Source of the DNA: Mesobacillus subterraneus
GTDB taxonomy: Bacteria; Bacillota; Bacilli; Bacillales; Cytobacillaceae
Assembly: GCF_023715485.1 (NCBI RefSeq)
Contig: NZ_JAMBOF010000011.1
Coordinates: 62,001 to 126,000 of the forward strand
Length of the DNA: 64,000 bases
Direction: 5' to 3'
Made by a program: the position numbers and the translations under genes. Of this stretch, positions 54,811 through 63,990 are shown piece by piece (the stretch's first letter is position 1; each line of letters opens with the position of its first letter). The notes under the pieces were generated by a model that was not told the DNA's origin, ran no database searches, and worked only from the letters and a program-made list of their open reading frames with translations.

Positions 54811-56394
54811 ATGAACAGGGAACAATTGATTGCACCGCAAAAGTATAATCTTGTAGCAGAAATGGAGCGTTACGCTCAGGATTCAAGCAGAAAAGCAATA
54901 CTCTGGGAAAATGAAGAAGGACATACAAACGAAATTACATACCGTGAACTACTGAAAAACGCGAATAAAATTGGAAACGTTTTCTTGAAAAATGGTTTGA
55001 AGCAGGGCGATGTGGTTCTTGTCGTCGTACCAAGGCTGATTGAAGCATATCAGGTTTACATTGCATCGTTAAAAATGGGACTAGTTGTCATCCCAAGTTC
55101 TGAGATGCTCCGCACCAAGGATTTTCAATATCGAATCAACCATGGCGATGTAAAGGGTATTGTCAGCTATGCTCCGTACACAAAGGAATTCGCCGGAATC
55201 GAAGAAACTGTGGACCTTCCTAAGTTTGTCATTGGGGAGGAAAAAGAAGGCTGGATTCAGCTTGATAAAGAAATGGAATCAGCATCAGAGGAACTTCAGC
55301 TCGCTGATACGGAACGAGACGACATGGCGTTCCTGAGCTATACTTCAGGAACTACTGGCAATCCGAAAGGGGTTGTCCATACACATGGATGGGCCTATGC
55401 GCATTTGCGCACAGCCGCTGCAAATTGGCTTGGAATTGAGGATGGGGACACTGTCTGGGCAACTGCAGGCCCAGGATGGCAGAAATGGATCTGGAGCCCG
55501 TTTTTATCCGTAATGGGCACAGGTGCTACTGGCCTTGTTTACCATGGCAAATTTGAACCGCAGAAATACTTATCCCTCTTGCAAAAATATAATGTAAATG
55601 TTCTTTGCTGCACACCTACCGAATATCGTTTGATGGCCAAGGTAGAGAACCTCAGCGATTACAATCTTCCTGGACTCCACAGCGCTGTTTCGGCGGGTGA
55701 GCCGCTTAACCGAGAGGTCATCGAGACTTTCAAAAAGCACTTCAATGTGGAGGTGCGTGATGGTTATGGCCAGACAGAAAATACCCTGTTGGTCGGTGTG
55801 ACGAAAGGTATGGAGTTAAGACCAGGTTCGATGGGGAAGCCAACTCCAGGCAACCGAGTTGAAATCATCAATGACAATGGGGAGCCATGTGCTCCGGGAG
55901 AGGTTGGCGACATTGCGGTACACATTGAAACGCCTGCATTGTTTAAGAACTATTACAAAGATCCTGAACGAACAGCCATGCAATTCCGCGGAGACTACTA
56001 TGTCACTGGCGACAAAGCGACCAAGGATGAGGAAGGTTACTTCTGGTTCGAGGGCCGCGGTGATGACATCATCATCAGCTCAGGCTATACTATCGGGCCA
56101 TTTGAAGTCGAGGATGCCCTCGTCAAGCACCCATACGTTGCAGAATGTGCAGTAGTCGCTTCGCCAGACGAAATCCGCGGACATATCGTCAAAGCATTTG
56201 TCGTCCTCCGTGACGGCGTCAGCCCTGACCAGGAGAACCTGGTAGCCGAGCTGCAGCAGCATGTGAAAGATCTGACAGCACCATACAAATATCCAAGAAA
56301 AATTGAGTTCCTCGAAGAACTTCCAAAAACGACGTCCGGAAAAATCCGCCGAATCGAATTAAGGAAGAAAGAACTGGAAGGCGCAAGCAAATAA
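54811..56394 (+). CDS. mbcS: Acyl-CoA synthetase MbcS (short branched-chain acid:CoA ligase)
   Basis: This 527-residue adenylate-forming enzyme has LSYTSGTTGNPKGVVHTH, GYGQTEN, VTGDKATKDEEGYFWFEGRGDD and the C-terminal PKTTSGKIRR lysine. In B. subtilis YtcI (MbcS), a branched short-chain acyl-CoA synthetase, occupies the same neighbourhood, so use of isobutyrate or 2-methylbutyrate is likely. The ATG at 54811 follows GGGGG by 6-7 nt; the 15 upstream codons are rejected. The TATAAT at 54762-54767 may be its -10. Confidence 0.85.
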   Translation: MNREQLIAPQKYNLVAEMERYAQDSSRKAILWENEEGHTNEITYRELLKNANKIGNVFLKNGLKQGDVVLVVVPRLIEAYQVYIASLKMGLVVIPSSEMLRTKDFQYRINHGDVKGIVSYAPYTKEFAGIEETVDLPKFVIGEEKEGWIQLDKEMESASEELQLADTERDDMAFLSYTSGTTGNPKGVVHTHGWAYAHLRTAAANWLGIEDGDTVWATAGPGWQKWIWSPFLSVMGTGATGLVYHGKFEPQKYLSLLQKYNVNVLCCTPTEYRLMAKVENLSDYNLPGLHSAVSAGEPLNREVIETFKKHFNVEVRDGYGQTENTLLVGVTKGMELRPGSMGKPTPGNRVEIINDNGEPCAPGEVGDIAVHIETPALFKNYYKDPERTAMQFRGDYYVTGDKATKDEEGYFWFEGRGDDIIISSGYTIGPFEVEDALVKHPYVAECAVVASPDEIRGHIVKAFVVLRDGVSPDQENLVAELQQHVKDLTAPYKYPRKIEFLEELPKTTSGKIRRIELRKKELEGASK

Positions 56395-56405
56395 TCGGAA
56401 TGGAG

Positions 56406-56437
56406 AAAGCAGGCTGATGATAGCCTGCTTTTTGTAT
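56406..56437 (+). terminator. Terminator after mbcS
   Basis: The stem AAGCAGGCT/AGCCTGCTT is followed by TTTG. Confidence 0.75.
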
Positions 56438-56545
56438 GTTAATTGGTTCTAGCTGACCGAGGAAACCGAATGAGATAAAGAGACAACAAAAGGCGTTTAG
56501 TTGATGAATTTGGGTAAATATATATATGTGAAAGGGTGATGATCA

Positions 56546-56860
56546 GTGGAAATCGAAATTAGAAAGGCTGCATTGGCAGAGTTGAATAAGATCCATTTCA
56601 ACCAGGATGAAGGCATAAGGATATTAGCGGAGTTTGTAGGTACATGCTCCATCGCTACAGATATTGAGCTTCAAATCGAAGCGAAACAAGAAAAAGATTC
56701 CGTGATCAGCGAAAAGGGCGTTAACTTTTTCGTACCAAAGAAATCGCTGGAGTCACTCCCAGGTAAAATCTTTTTAGATTTCAAGCCAGGGTTCGGATAT
56801 AAGATATCTTCAGCTGAAGAAACCTTTGGTTACAATTTTAAATTAAAATCTAAAAACTAA
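56546..56860 (+). CDS. HesB/YadR/YfhF-family small protein lacking the IscA cysteine triad
   Basis: This 104-residue protein resembles A-type Fe-S carrier folds (IRKAALAELNKIHF, GVNFFVPKKSLESLPGKIFLDFKPGFGYKI). It has only one cysteine (C34) and no C-terminal CxC pair, so cluster carriage in the IscA manner is doubtful. The start is GTG at 56546 behind AAAGGGTGAT. It stands alone between mbcS and rarD. Function unknown. Confidence 0.75.
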   Translation: MEIEIRKAALAELNKIHFNQDEGIRILAEFVGTCSIATDIELQIEAKQEKDSVISEKGVNFFVPKKSLESLPGKIFLDFKPGFGYKISSAEETFGYNFKLKSKN

Positions 56861-56871
56861 TTAAGTCATTG

Positions 56872-56899
56872 AATAGCCCTGAACGGGTTATTTTTTTTG
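56872..56899 (+). terminator. Terminator after the HesB-like gene
   Basis: The stem AATAGCCC/GGGTTATT (one G-T pair) is followed by six T residues. Confidence 0.7.
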
Positions 56900-57140
56900 G
56901 GCGTTGTATTAAGAGGATTGGAGAAAAGACTGAATTTCTCGTGAGTGTCATAATTTCGAATTATTGTTTTTTAAGACCAAGGTGGTCATTAAAACTGTGT
57001 TTCAACGGTTAGTTTTATACCATCTCTACAGTTCTAGCGCAATTTGTCTATTATTGGTTCTAGAAAAAGATTGTCAGTGCCGTTCTTCCCCCTTATAATG
57101 ATATTATTTCGAGTCTAGAAAGATTAGGGGTGCACACTGT

Positions 57141-58073
57141 ATGAACAGGGACGAACATCAGGCTGGAGTATTATACGCAGCTTTTTCTTATATTTTATGG
57201 GGACTCCTTCCGATTTATTGGAAGCTTCTGCATCATGTGAATGCGGATGAAATCCTCGCCAACCGGGTGTTTTGGTCGTTTTTCGTTGTCGCTGTTGTAC
57301 TGGTGTTCAATAAGAAATGGAACCTTTTCACCGAAACATTGCGAGGGTTATCTAAAAACAAAAAGCAATTTGCGGCTTTGACTGTAGCTTCATTGCTGAT
57401 CAGTATTAACTGGTTCATCTATATATGGGCTGTCAATACCGACCAGATGATCGAGGCGAGTCTTGGTTATTATATCAACCCACTTGTCAGCGTGCTCCTT
57501 GGCATGATTTTCTTGAAGGAAAGACTGTCAGTAATGCAATATGTTTCTTTTGCCATGGCAGCCGTCGGAGTACTGATCATGACGGTATCATATGGACAAT
57601 TTCCGTGGATTGCCTTAACGCTTGCGGTCTCATTCGGGCTTTACGGTCTAGCGAAGAAATTGATAAAAGTGAATTCAGCAGTGGGCCTTGCGCTTGAAAC
57701 TCTAGTAGTGATGCCGCTCGCGGGTATCTATATCGGCTACCTGTTTAATCAGGGAACGGATTCGCTGTTTGCGGGTTCATGGACGACAAGCTTGCTGCTT
57801 GCAGGGGCAGGAGCTGCCACCGCAGTTCCTTTGCTGTTTTTTGCGAAGGGTGCGCAGCGGATTCCTCTCGCAACACTCGGGATTCTGCAATATATCGCTC
57901 CAACATTGACTTTGATTCTAGGTATTTTCGTATATCATGAAACTTTCTCTACGATCCATTTGCTTGCCTTTACCTTCATCTGGTCTGCCTTGATTTTGTA
58001 TTCACTATCAAGGACGAGGATGGCGGCTGCATTGTCTGTAAAGTGGAAAAAAGAAAAAGAGATGAATATGTAA
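57141..58073 (+). CDS. rarD: EamA-family transporter RarD
   Basis: This 310-residue integral membrane protein has about ten predicted helices and two EamA repeats. It begins QAGVLYAAFSYILWGLLPIYWKLLHHV, the RarD signature (named for the E. coli chloramphenicol-sensitivity protein RarD). The transported substrate is unknown. AGGGGTG lies about 9 nt before the ATG. It is convergent with the NAD kinase gene. Confidence 0.88.
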   Translation: MNRDEHQAGVLYAAFSYILWGLLPIYWKLLHHVNADEILANRVFWSFFVVAVVLVFNKKWNLFTETLRGLSKNKKQFAALTVASLLISINWFIYIWAVNTDQMIEASLGYYINPLVSVLLGMIFLKERLSVMQYVSFAMAAVGVLIMTVSYGQFPWIALTLAVSFGLYGLAKKLIKVNSAVGLALETLVVMPLAGIYIGYLFNQGTDSLFAGSWTTSLLLAGAGAATAVPLLFFAKGAQRIPLATLGILQYIAPTLTLILGIFVYHETFSTIHLLAFTFIWSALILYSLSRTRMAAALSVKWKKEKEMNM

Positions 58074-58105
58074 AAAGAGCTGCGGATGGTCCGCAGCTCT
58101 TTTGC
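58074..58105. terminator. Bidirectional terminator between rarD and nadK2
   Basis: The 12-bp stem AAGAGCTGCGGA/TCCGCAGCTCTT has T runs on both strands, immediately after the rarD stop codon. Confidence 0.85.
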
Positions 58106-58143
58106 GTATAGCTCTTATTTATTGGCTAGCTTTCTTCTTAAGC

Positions 58144-58944
58144 CTATAAAAACGTCCTCTTCACTTTCTCCCAGAAGGAGTTGTCCTTTAGTTTGACAGT
58201 CTTGATGTAATTATTGCTTAGCTTTACATCGAACTTTTCGACATGCTGGATGCTGAGTGCCTCATTATCCATGCCCATAATTGGATAATCATTGCCGTCC
58301 TGGGCAACCTTGAAGGTAAGCTTGCGGTCACCGCTTAGGATGAATGAAGAGCCGAGTGTACGATAATGGTTATTGTTCACAGAAGCAAGCTCGCTTACCT
58401 GCATGCATGGAAGCAATGGATCGACAACCGCACCGTTTACAGATTTGTTATATGCTGTACTGCCAGTTGGAGTAGCAACGATCATGCCGTCCCCGCGGAA
58501 GGTTTCGAAATGTTTGTCATCAATATACACGTCCATGACGAATGCTTTAATGATCGCAGACCGGACACTGAATTCATTCAAACATATAAAGGAGGTTTCA
58601 TTATCGATTGTGACCTCAATCGTCGGATAACGCCTTACCTCGATTTGAGCATTTTTGGTTGCCTCGATCATTTTATCAGTATCTTCAAGATGGAAATCAC
58701 AATACATATTCAGAGTTCCAGTCGTGGAGATTCCGGCATATAAACAATCATCACGGAATCCCGTCTTTCTTACAGTCTGCAAGAATGTCCCATCATCACC
58801 AATACTGACAATGATATTGGCAGTACGGTGATCTGTGACCACATTATAGTCATACTGTCTTGCCAATTCATATAAAGGCTCAACTTTTTCCATCATTTTT
58901 GTGTCTGGTGTATGGTAAAAATAAATATTGCGGCGATCTGGCAT
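58144..58944 (-). CDS. nadK2: NAD kinase (second paralogue, PpnKB/YtdI)
   Basis: This enzyme phosphorylates NAD to NADP. The 266-residue protein has the family loop as IGDDGTFLQTVRK, where the usual GGDG reads GDDG, plus NEFSVRSAIIKAFVMDVYID and the signature TPTGSTAYNKSVNGAVVDP. B. subtilis has two NAD kinases; YtdI is at this locus. The ATG at 58944 has GGAGGA about 8 nt upstream, and a TTG five codons earlier would include that site. Confidence 0.9.
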   Translation of the reverse strand: MPDRRNIYFYHTPDTKMMEKVEPLYELARQYDYNVVTDHRTANIIVSIGDDGTFLQTVRKTGFRDDCLYAGISTTGTLNMYCDFHLEDTDKMIEATKNAQIEVRRYPTIEVTIDNETSFICLNEFSVRSAIIKAFVMDVYIDDKHFETFRGDGMIVATPTGSTAYNKSVNGAVVDPLLPCMQVSELASVNNNHYRTLGSSFILSGDRKLTFKVAQDGNDYPIMGMDNEALSIQHVEKFDVKLSNNYIKTVKLKDNSFWEKVKRTFL

Positions 58945-59090
58945 TACTGATTCCTCCAAACATTATGTATTTCTTTCCATATTTTTACCCACTTTTGAAA
59001 ACTTTTGCTAAAATAAATGTTATTGACATCAGTTTATCATTTTTTCATAAGATTTGAAATTACAAGGAATTTTCAAGGGGGCTTTTAAAA

Positions 59091-60101
59091 ATGAATGGTA
59101 AAAGATGGGCGGCATTAGGAATCGCCATCGGTTTGTTTATTGCTTCATCAGTCATTAATTTTTTGTCAACATTCGCATTCGGTGACGCAGAGAATGCATT
59201 CACTGATATGTTTGCTGTTTCAGAAGAAATGTTTGCCGAAGAGATTATTGAAGAGGGAGACATGCTGAGCAAAATCGCTGTATTGTCAATTGATGGCGTC
59301 ATCCAGGATACAGGGGACGCAGAATCATTTTTTCAAAGCCCGCTTTATAACCATAGGGCTTTCATGGAAAAGCTTGAATATGTAAAAGAAGCTGAAGATG
59401 TAAAGGCGATCATCCTGCAAGTGAACTCTCCAGGAGGAGGTGTCGTGGAAAGCGCCGAAATCCACGATAAAATAAAGGAAATACAGAAAGAAACGAAAAA
59501 GCCTGTCTATGTTTCAATGGGGTCGATGGCAGCTTCCGGAGGCTATTATGTTTCTGCTCCAGCTGATAAAATCTTCGCCAGTCCTGAAACATTGACGGGA
59601 TCCCTTGGTGTCATCATGCAGGGCATCAACTATTCAGGTCTTGCCGAAAAATACGGAGTCGACTTTGTTACGATTAAAAGCGGCCCATATAAAGACATCA
59701 TGAGCCCTACGAGGGAGATGACAGAGGAAGAACGAAAAATCCTTCAGTCAATGATCAACAACTCATATGAAGGCTTTGTAAAAGTAATTTCAGAAGGGCG
59801 AGGCATGCCTGTTGAAGAAGTCAAGAAAATCGCGGATGGAAGGATCTATGACGGCCGCCAGGCAAAAGAGCTGAATTTGATTGACGGGTTTGGTTATCTA
59901 GATGATGTCATCGAAAAAGTAAGGAAAGATAAGAAACTTGGAGATGCCCAGGTAGTGAAGTACACAGAAAGCATGGGCTTTGGGTCATTCTTCAACATGG
60001 GTGCACAAAAGATCATGGGGAAAGACGCGGAGATGGCAGGCTTGATGAAGTTATTGTCCCAGCCTAATTCTCCCCGCTTAATGTATTTGTATGCGGAATA
60101 A
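59091..60101 (+). CDS. sppA: Signal peptide peptidase SppA
   Basis: This membrane-anchored serine protease degrades signal peptides and membrane-inserted peptides. It has one N-terminal helix (WAALGIAIGLFIASSVINFL). The Ser/Lys dyad is S149 in GSMAASGGYYV and K201 in SGPYKDIMSP, 52 residues apart as in B. subtilis SppA. Its 336 residues fit the short bacillary form, which assembles into an octamer. GGGGG precedes the ATG. The yteJ gene follows after 12 bp. Confidence 0.94.
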   Translation: MNGKRWAALGIAIGLFIASSVINFLSTFAFGDAENAFTDMFAVSEEMFAEEIIEEGDMLSKIAVLSIDGVIQDTGDAESFFQSPLYNHRAFMEKLEYVKEAEDVKAIILQVNSPGGGVVESAEIHDKIKEIQKETKKPVYVSMGSMAASGGYYVSAPADKIFASPETLTGSLGVIMQGINYSGLAEKYGVDFVTIKSGPYKDIMSPTREMTEEERKILQSMINNSYEGFVKVISEGRGMPVEEVKKIADGRIYDGRQAKELNLIDGFGYLDDVIEKVRKDKKLGDAQVVKYTESMGFGSFFNMGAQKIMGKDAEMAGLMKLLSQPNSPRLMYLYAE

Positions 60102-60113
60102 GGGGGGACAAAA

Positions 60114-60821
60114 ATGAACTCGAATGAATTTGATAAAGATGACCACGTAATTTCGGACACGGAATCCGATTCCACTGTGCAGAAAGAGAGCACGGTGAAT
60201 AATCTGGACAGAGCACTGCTTACGGAGAATAAGCACTCAGGCTCCAGCCCAATGTCTGATTCGAAGGTTTCGCATACAGAAGTCAACACTGCAGACGTAA
60301 GCAAACTCGATACTCCACAGCTGGAACATACAACAGAAGGAGGCGGGTATACGACAGTCCCGCCTTATGGACAGGAAGAAACCCTTGCAGAGCATCATCG
60401 GTTTGCGGGTCTCTATGCCGGATTCTGGATGCGGTTTTGGGCATATTTGCTGGATTTGATCGTAATCGGAAGTATTAACAGGATGATCCTCAATCCTGTG
60501 TTCAGGGCATTGGATGTCTCATTAGTTGAGGACGGAATCATTTCTCCTATGGGTTTGACAACTGCAGTTGTTTTTTACTTGTATTTTGTTTTGATGACAA
60601 AGTTCTATGGCCAGACTCTTGGAAAAATGGTCTTTGGTTTAAGAGTGGTGGAACTCGATGGCAGCAGGCTTTCATGGGGAACTGTACTTTTCCGTGAATG
60701 GATCGGCCGATTCATATCGGCGACAGTAATGGTACTGTATGTTGTCGTTGCTTTTACGAAAAAGAAACAGGGCTTGCATGACCTGTTCGCCGATACAGCT
60801 GTCATATATGAACCTCGGTAA
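60114..60821 (+). CDS. yteJ: RDD-family membrane protein YteJ
   Basis: This 235-residue protein has a polar, Ser/Thr/Asp-rich N-terminal region of about 95 residues and then an RDD domain with several membrane helices (GFWMRFWAYLLDLIVIGSI, GQTLGKMVFGLRVV, REWIGRFISATVMVLYVVVAF). In B. subtilis SppA and YteJ act together in lysozyme and lantibiotic resistance, with YteJ as modulator of SppA. GGGGGG precedes the ATG and the gene is co-transcribed with sppA. Confidence 0.88.
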   Translation: MNSNEFDKDDHVISDTESDSTVQKESTVNNLDRALLTENKHSGSSPMSDSKVSHTEVNTADVSKLDTPQLEHTTEGGGYTTVPPYGQEETLAEHHRFAGLYAGFWMRFWAYLLDLIVIGSINRMILNPVFRALDVSLVEDGIISPMGLTTAVVFYLYFVLMTKFYGQTLGKMVFGLRVVELDGSRLSWGTVLFREWIGRFISATVMVLYVVVAFTKKKQGLHDLFADTAVIYEPR

Positions 60822-60824
60822 CAT

Positions 60825-60852
60825 GAACCTGCTCCGGCAGGTTTATTTTTTT
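60825..60852 (+). terminator. Terminator after yteJ
   Basis: The stem AACCTGC/GCAGGTT is followed by TATTTTTTTG. Confidence 0.8.
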
Positions 60853-60895
60853 GCATTTTTGTTGATAATAATAGGCTGAAAGGTTGTGGAGGACA

Positions 60896-61591
60896 ATGAA
60901 ATGGGTGCTGCTGACCATACTGCTTCTCACCGTACTGGCAATTATTATCCTTATAACGAAAGTGAAAATATTAATTGATTATTTCCACGGCAATGATAAT
61001 GACCATCTTAAGGTTACCGTAAGAGCATGGGGAGGCCTTATTAAGTATAAGGTCGATATACCTGTCATCAAAGTTGATGATAATTCTCCCACAATTGTGG
61101 TTGAAGAAAAGGTACAAACAGGGCCTAATGAAAATATGAAAGAAGAAAAATCTGTACAGGTCGATAAAACGGACTTGCTCAATAGCTTCAATGATTTCAA
61201 ACAGCTGCTCACCCACATTGCCGGACTTCACAAAATCATCCGCAATTTCTTAAAAAAAGTCACGATCCGAAAAATAGAATGGCATACAATGGTCGGGGTT
61301 GGAGACGCGGCGGCGACCGCGGTGATCACTGGTGCCTTTTGGGCTGTAAAAGGCGGTGTGATTGGTGTTCTCAGCCATTATATGAAACTGAAAGATATGC
61401 CGGTCATGACGATTACTCCCAGCTTTCAACATGCTGTTTCAATCACTAGCTTTAAATGTATGATTCAGTTCAGAGTCGGGCATGCTATTTTAGCAGGAAT
61501 AAAGCTGGTTAAATATTGGAAAGGCGGATGGCCTGAATTCAAGACAAAGCCTTTGTCCGCACTTTCTGGTGATAAAACTAATACCGTTTAA
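60896..61591 (+). CDS. ytfI: DUF2953 protein YtfI
   Basis: This protein of about 231 residues has one N-terminal membrane helix (WVLLTILLLTVLAIIILIT) and a DUF2953 domain (VRAWGGLIKYKVDIPVI, VTIRKIEWHTMVGVGDAAATAVITGAFWAVKG). Its function is unknown; in B. subtilis ytfI precedes the spore gene ytfJ. The ATG at 60896 is used, although its GGAGG is only 3 nt away. A TTG at 60884 is the alternative. Confidence 0.83.
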   Translation: MKWVLLTILLLTVLAIIILITKVKILIDYFHGNDNDHLKVTVRAWGGLIKYKVDIPVIKVDDNSPTIVVEEKVQTGPNENMKEEKSVQVDKTDLLNSFNDFKQLLTHIAGLHKIIRNFLKKVTIRKIEWHTMVGVGDAAATAVITGAFWAVKGGVIGVLSHYMKLKDMPVMTITPSFQHAVSITSFKCMIQFRVGHAILAGIKLVKYWKGGWPEFKTKPLSALSGDKTNTV

Positions 61592-61609
61592 ACAAGGAGG
61601 AAAACAGGA

Positions 61610-62113
61610 ATGTCCGACCATCCAATTCAAGGACTTATGACTACTGCCATGGAGAGTTTAAAAGAAATGATTGATGTTAACACGATCATTGGGGATCCTG
61701 TAGAAACGCCGGATGGAAGTGTAATCCTGACTGTTTCTAAAGTAGGATTCGGTTTTGCGGCTGGTGGAAGTGAATTTGTTTTGGAAAGCACAAAGGGAGG
61801 TTCTGGCGGCTCCGGTGGTTCTGGGGGGCAGTCCGGCGGAGGGGCCCAGCATCCATTTGGAGGAGGAAGCGGCGGCGGTGTTTCGATTACGCCAATCGCA
61901 TTTCTTATTGTCAGCTCTAAAGGTGTGAAGATGCTTCATCTTGACGAAAGCACTCATTTATATGAAAAGATTTTGGATCTGGCACCGCAGGCTGTCGAAA
62001 AAATCCAGCAAATGATGTCAAAGAAAGACCAGAACAATCAGGATGGAAATCAGAACCAAAGCCAACACAACAAATCAGAGTACAATGGACAAAAATCAGA
62101 TTTGGATTTTTAA
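61610..62113 (+). CDS. ytfJ: Spore protein YtfJ (GerW)
   Basis: This 167-residue protein belongs to the GerW family, required for normal spore germination in B. subtilis. It starts HPIQGLMTTAMESLKEMIDVNTIIG. Residues about 63-90 are a Gly/Ser loop, followed by ITPIAFLIVSSKGVKMLHLD and a Gln/Asn-rich tail. It follows ytfI by 18 bp with AAGGAGG before the ATG. The Gly/Ser tract may be longer than in relatives. Confidence 0.9.
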   Translation: MSDHPIQGLMTTAMESLKEMIDVNTIIGDPVETPDGSVILTVSKVGFGFAAGGSEFVLESTKGGSGGSGGSGGQSGGGAQHPFGGGSGGGVSITPIAFLIVSSKGVKMLHLDESTHLYEKILDLAPQAVEKIQQMMSKKDQNNQDGNQNQSQHNKSEYNGQKSDLDF

Positions 62114-62124
62114 CGCTCAGGGCG

Positions 62125-62152
62125 GCTGCCTTTCCCAAATGGGGAGGCAGCT
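62125..62152 (+). terminator. Hairpin after ytfJ
   Basis: The stem GCTGCCTTTCCC/GGGGAGGCAGC is strong, but the T tract is poor, so termination may be partial. Confidence 0.55.
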
Positions 62153-62336
62153 TCACTTTGTGGATTACATGATTTCAACACATAGATTCAATACACTCTA
62201 AAGGAGAATGGATGGGAATAGTAAAACTATATCCAGCGACAATGACATGGAAAGTCATCCGTAAAATAATTGCAAAAATATTTTTTAAAAGATATATTAA
62301 CACTGTACATATAATGGACAAGGAGGATGAGCAGGT

Positions 62337-62837
62337 ATGGCATCTGTTACATTTAAGGGGAACGCAGTTACATTGTTAGGAAATGAAGTGAAGGTTGGAG
62401 ACCAGGCACCTGATTTTAAGGTTCTTGCAAATGATATGTCTGAAGTGACACTTCAGGATACTAAGGGACAAGTTAGATTGATCAGCGCAGTTCCTTCCCT
62501 TGACACAGGAGTTTGTGATGCGGAGACTCGCCGGTTTAACGAGGAAGCTGTAAAACTTGATAATGTTAAGGTTTTGACAGTGAGCGTTGACCTGCCGTTT
62601 GCACAGAAGCGCTGGTGCGGAGCAGCCGGTATTGAAAATGTTCAAACTCTATCTGACCACCGTGAGCTTTCTTTCGGTGAGGCATACGGAGTTGCGATCA
62701 AAGAACTTCGCCTGCTGGCTCGCGCAGTGTTTGTTGTTGATTCCAGCGACAAAGTAACATACGTACAATATGTAAGTGAAGTGACGGATCATCCTGATTA
62801 TGAAGCAGCGGTTGAAGCTGCAAAGCAAGCTAGATAA
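62337..62837 (+). CDS. tpx: Thiol peroxidase Tpx
   Basis: This atypical 2-Cys peroxiredoxin reduces peroxides using thioredoxin. The peroxidatic cysteine is C60 in [16 protein letters not shown] and the resolving cysteine is C94 in KRWCGAAG. Its 166 residues match B. subtilis Tpx (YtgI). AAGGAGG lies about 10 nt before the ATG, and a TATAAT at 62310-62315 may be the -10. Confidence 0.95.
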   Translation: MASVTFKGNAVTLLGNEVKVGDQAPDFKVLANDMSEVTLQDTKGQVRLISAVPSLDTGVCDAETRRFNEEAVKLDNVKVLTVSVDLPFAQKRWCGAAGIENVQTLSDHRELSFGEAYGVAIKELRLLARAVFVVDSSDKVTYVQYVSEVTDHPDYEAAVEAAKQAR

Positions 62838-62850
62838 TAACAACCTAGAA

Positions 62851-62881
62851 ACAAGCCGCAGAATCCTGCGGCTTGTTTTGC
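62851..62881 (+). terminator. Terminator after tpx
   Basis: The stem CAAGCCGCAG/CTGCGGCTTG is followed by TTTTG. Confidence 0.8.
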
Positions 62882-62956
62882 TTATGAGTCATATACCTTG
62901 TAGACAAATGAAAACATGGCTAAAATAAATACATATTAGGATCGGGAGGAAAAAAA

Positions 62957-63952
62957 GTGAGTACCACTCCGGTAGAAAAACTATTCACCGCATTCAATAT
63001 TACTGCGGATATTTTAAAAGAAGAACTTTCATGTACATATTTGGAGGCTCTGGCCGAAACGGGCGAGAATATGTTCCAGGGAACAGTCCTCCAGGACGAA
63101 TTGAATGAAGTAACGAAGAAAAGGCTTGAGAAAACATATAAAGAATTCAAGCTGGACGATTTTTCAAAAGAAGAGATTCGCAAAGGTTTCCAGCTCGCAA
63201 TATTGAAAGGTATGAAGGAGCATGTACAGCCAAATCATCAGATGACGCCGGATTCTGTGGGCATGTTCATCGGCTATCTGGTTAACAAGTTTATTAACAA
63301 AAAGTCTTTCAGGCTGCTTGATCCTGCCGTCGGTACCGGGAACCTGCTGGCAACCGTCCTGAATCAGCAAACAGATAAGGAAATTGACTCAATCGGAGTT
63401 GATATCGATGACCTGTTAATCAGGCTTGCTTTCGTGAATGCCAACTTACAAAAACATCCTGTTGAACTTTTCAATCAGGACAGCCTTGAACCACTGTTTG
63501 TGGATCCAGCGGACGGCGTCATTTGCGATCTTCCTGTAGGCTATTATCCTAACGACCTTAGGGCGGAGGATTATGAAGTTAAGGCAAAAGAAGGGCATAC
63601 CTATTCACATCACATGTTTATTGAGCAAAGTACGAAGCATGTGAAAGAAGGTGGTTATCTGTTCTTCATGATTCCAAATGGTTTATTTGAAAGTGAACAG
63701 GCTCCATTGCTGCATGAGTTCATCAAAAAGCATTTAATCGTCCAGGGAATTTTACAGCTGCCGGCTTCATTATTTAAAAATAAACAAGCTGCGAAGAGCA
63801 TTTTAATCCTTCAGAAAAACGGTGCAGAAGTAAAAGCACCGAAGCAGGCGCTTCTTGCGGAACTGCCAAAGCTTTCTGACGGAGCTGCCGTAAACCGAAT
63901 GCTAAATAAAATTGACATTTGGTTTAATGAGAATAAGATGACAGAGAAGTAA
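62957..63952 (+). CDS. ytxK: Class I SAM-dependent methyltransferase-like protein YtxK
   Basis: This 331-residue protein has the SAM motif LLDPAVGTGNLL (D122) and a DLPVGYYP motif at 191-198, where N6-adenine methyltransferases have (N/D)PPY. The overall fold resembles type I restriction M subunits without a target recognition domain. B. subtilis YtxK lies directly before ackA. The substrate is unknown. The start is GTG at 62957 with GGGAGGA 6 nt upstream. Confidence 0.87.
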   Translation: MSTTPVEKLFTAFNITADILKEELSCTYLEALAETGENMFQGTVLQDELNEVTKKRLEKTYKEFKLDDFSKEEIRKGFQLAILKGMKEHVQPNHQMTPDSVGMFIGYLVNKFINKKSFRLLDPAVGTGNLLATVLNQQTDKEIDSIGVDIDDLLIRLAFVNANLQKHPVELFNQDSLEPLFVDPADGVICDLPVGYYPNDLRAEDYEVKAKEGHTYSHHMFIEQSTKHVKEGGYLFFMIPNGLFESEQAPLLHEFIKKHLIVQGILQLPASLFKNKQAAKSILILQKNGAEVKAPKQALLAELPKLSDGAAVNRMLNKIDIWFNENKMTEK

Positions 63953-63957
63953 AGAGA

Positions 63958-63990
63958 GGAACCGGATAAATTGCCGGTTCTTTTTTATCA
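63958..63990 (+). terminator. Terminator after ytxK
   Basis: The stem GAACCGG/CCGGTTC is followed by six T residues. Confidence 0.8.

Noticed and set aside
62957-63952. Restriction-modification methyltransferase (defence system)
   Set aside because: YtxK is a conserved housekeeping neighbour of ackA in Bacillus; no specificity or endonuclease gene is adjacent.
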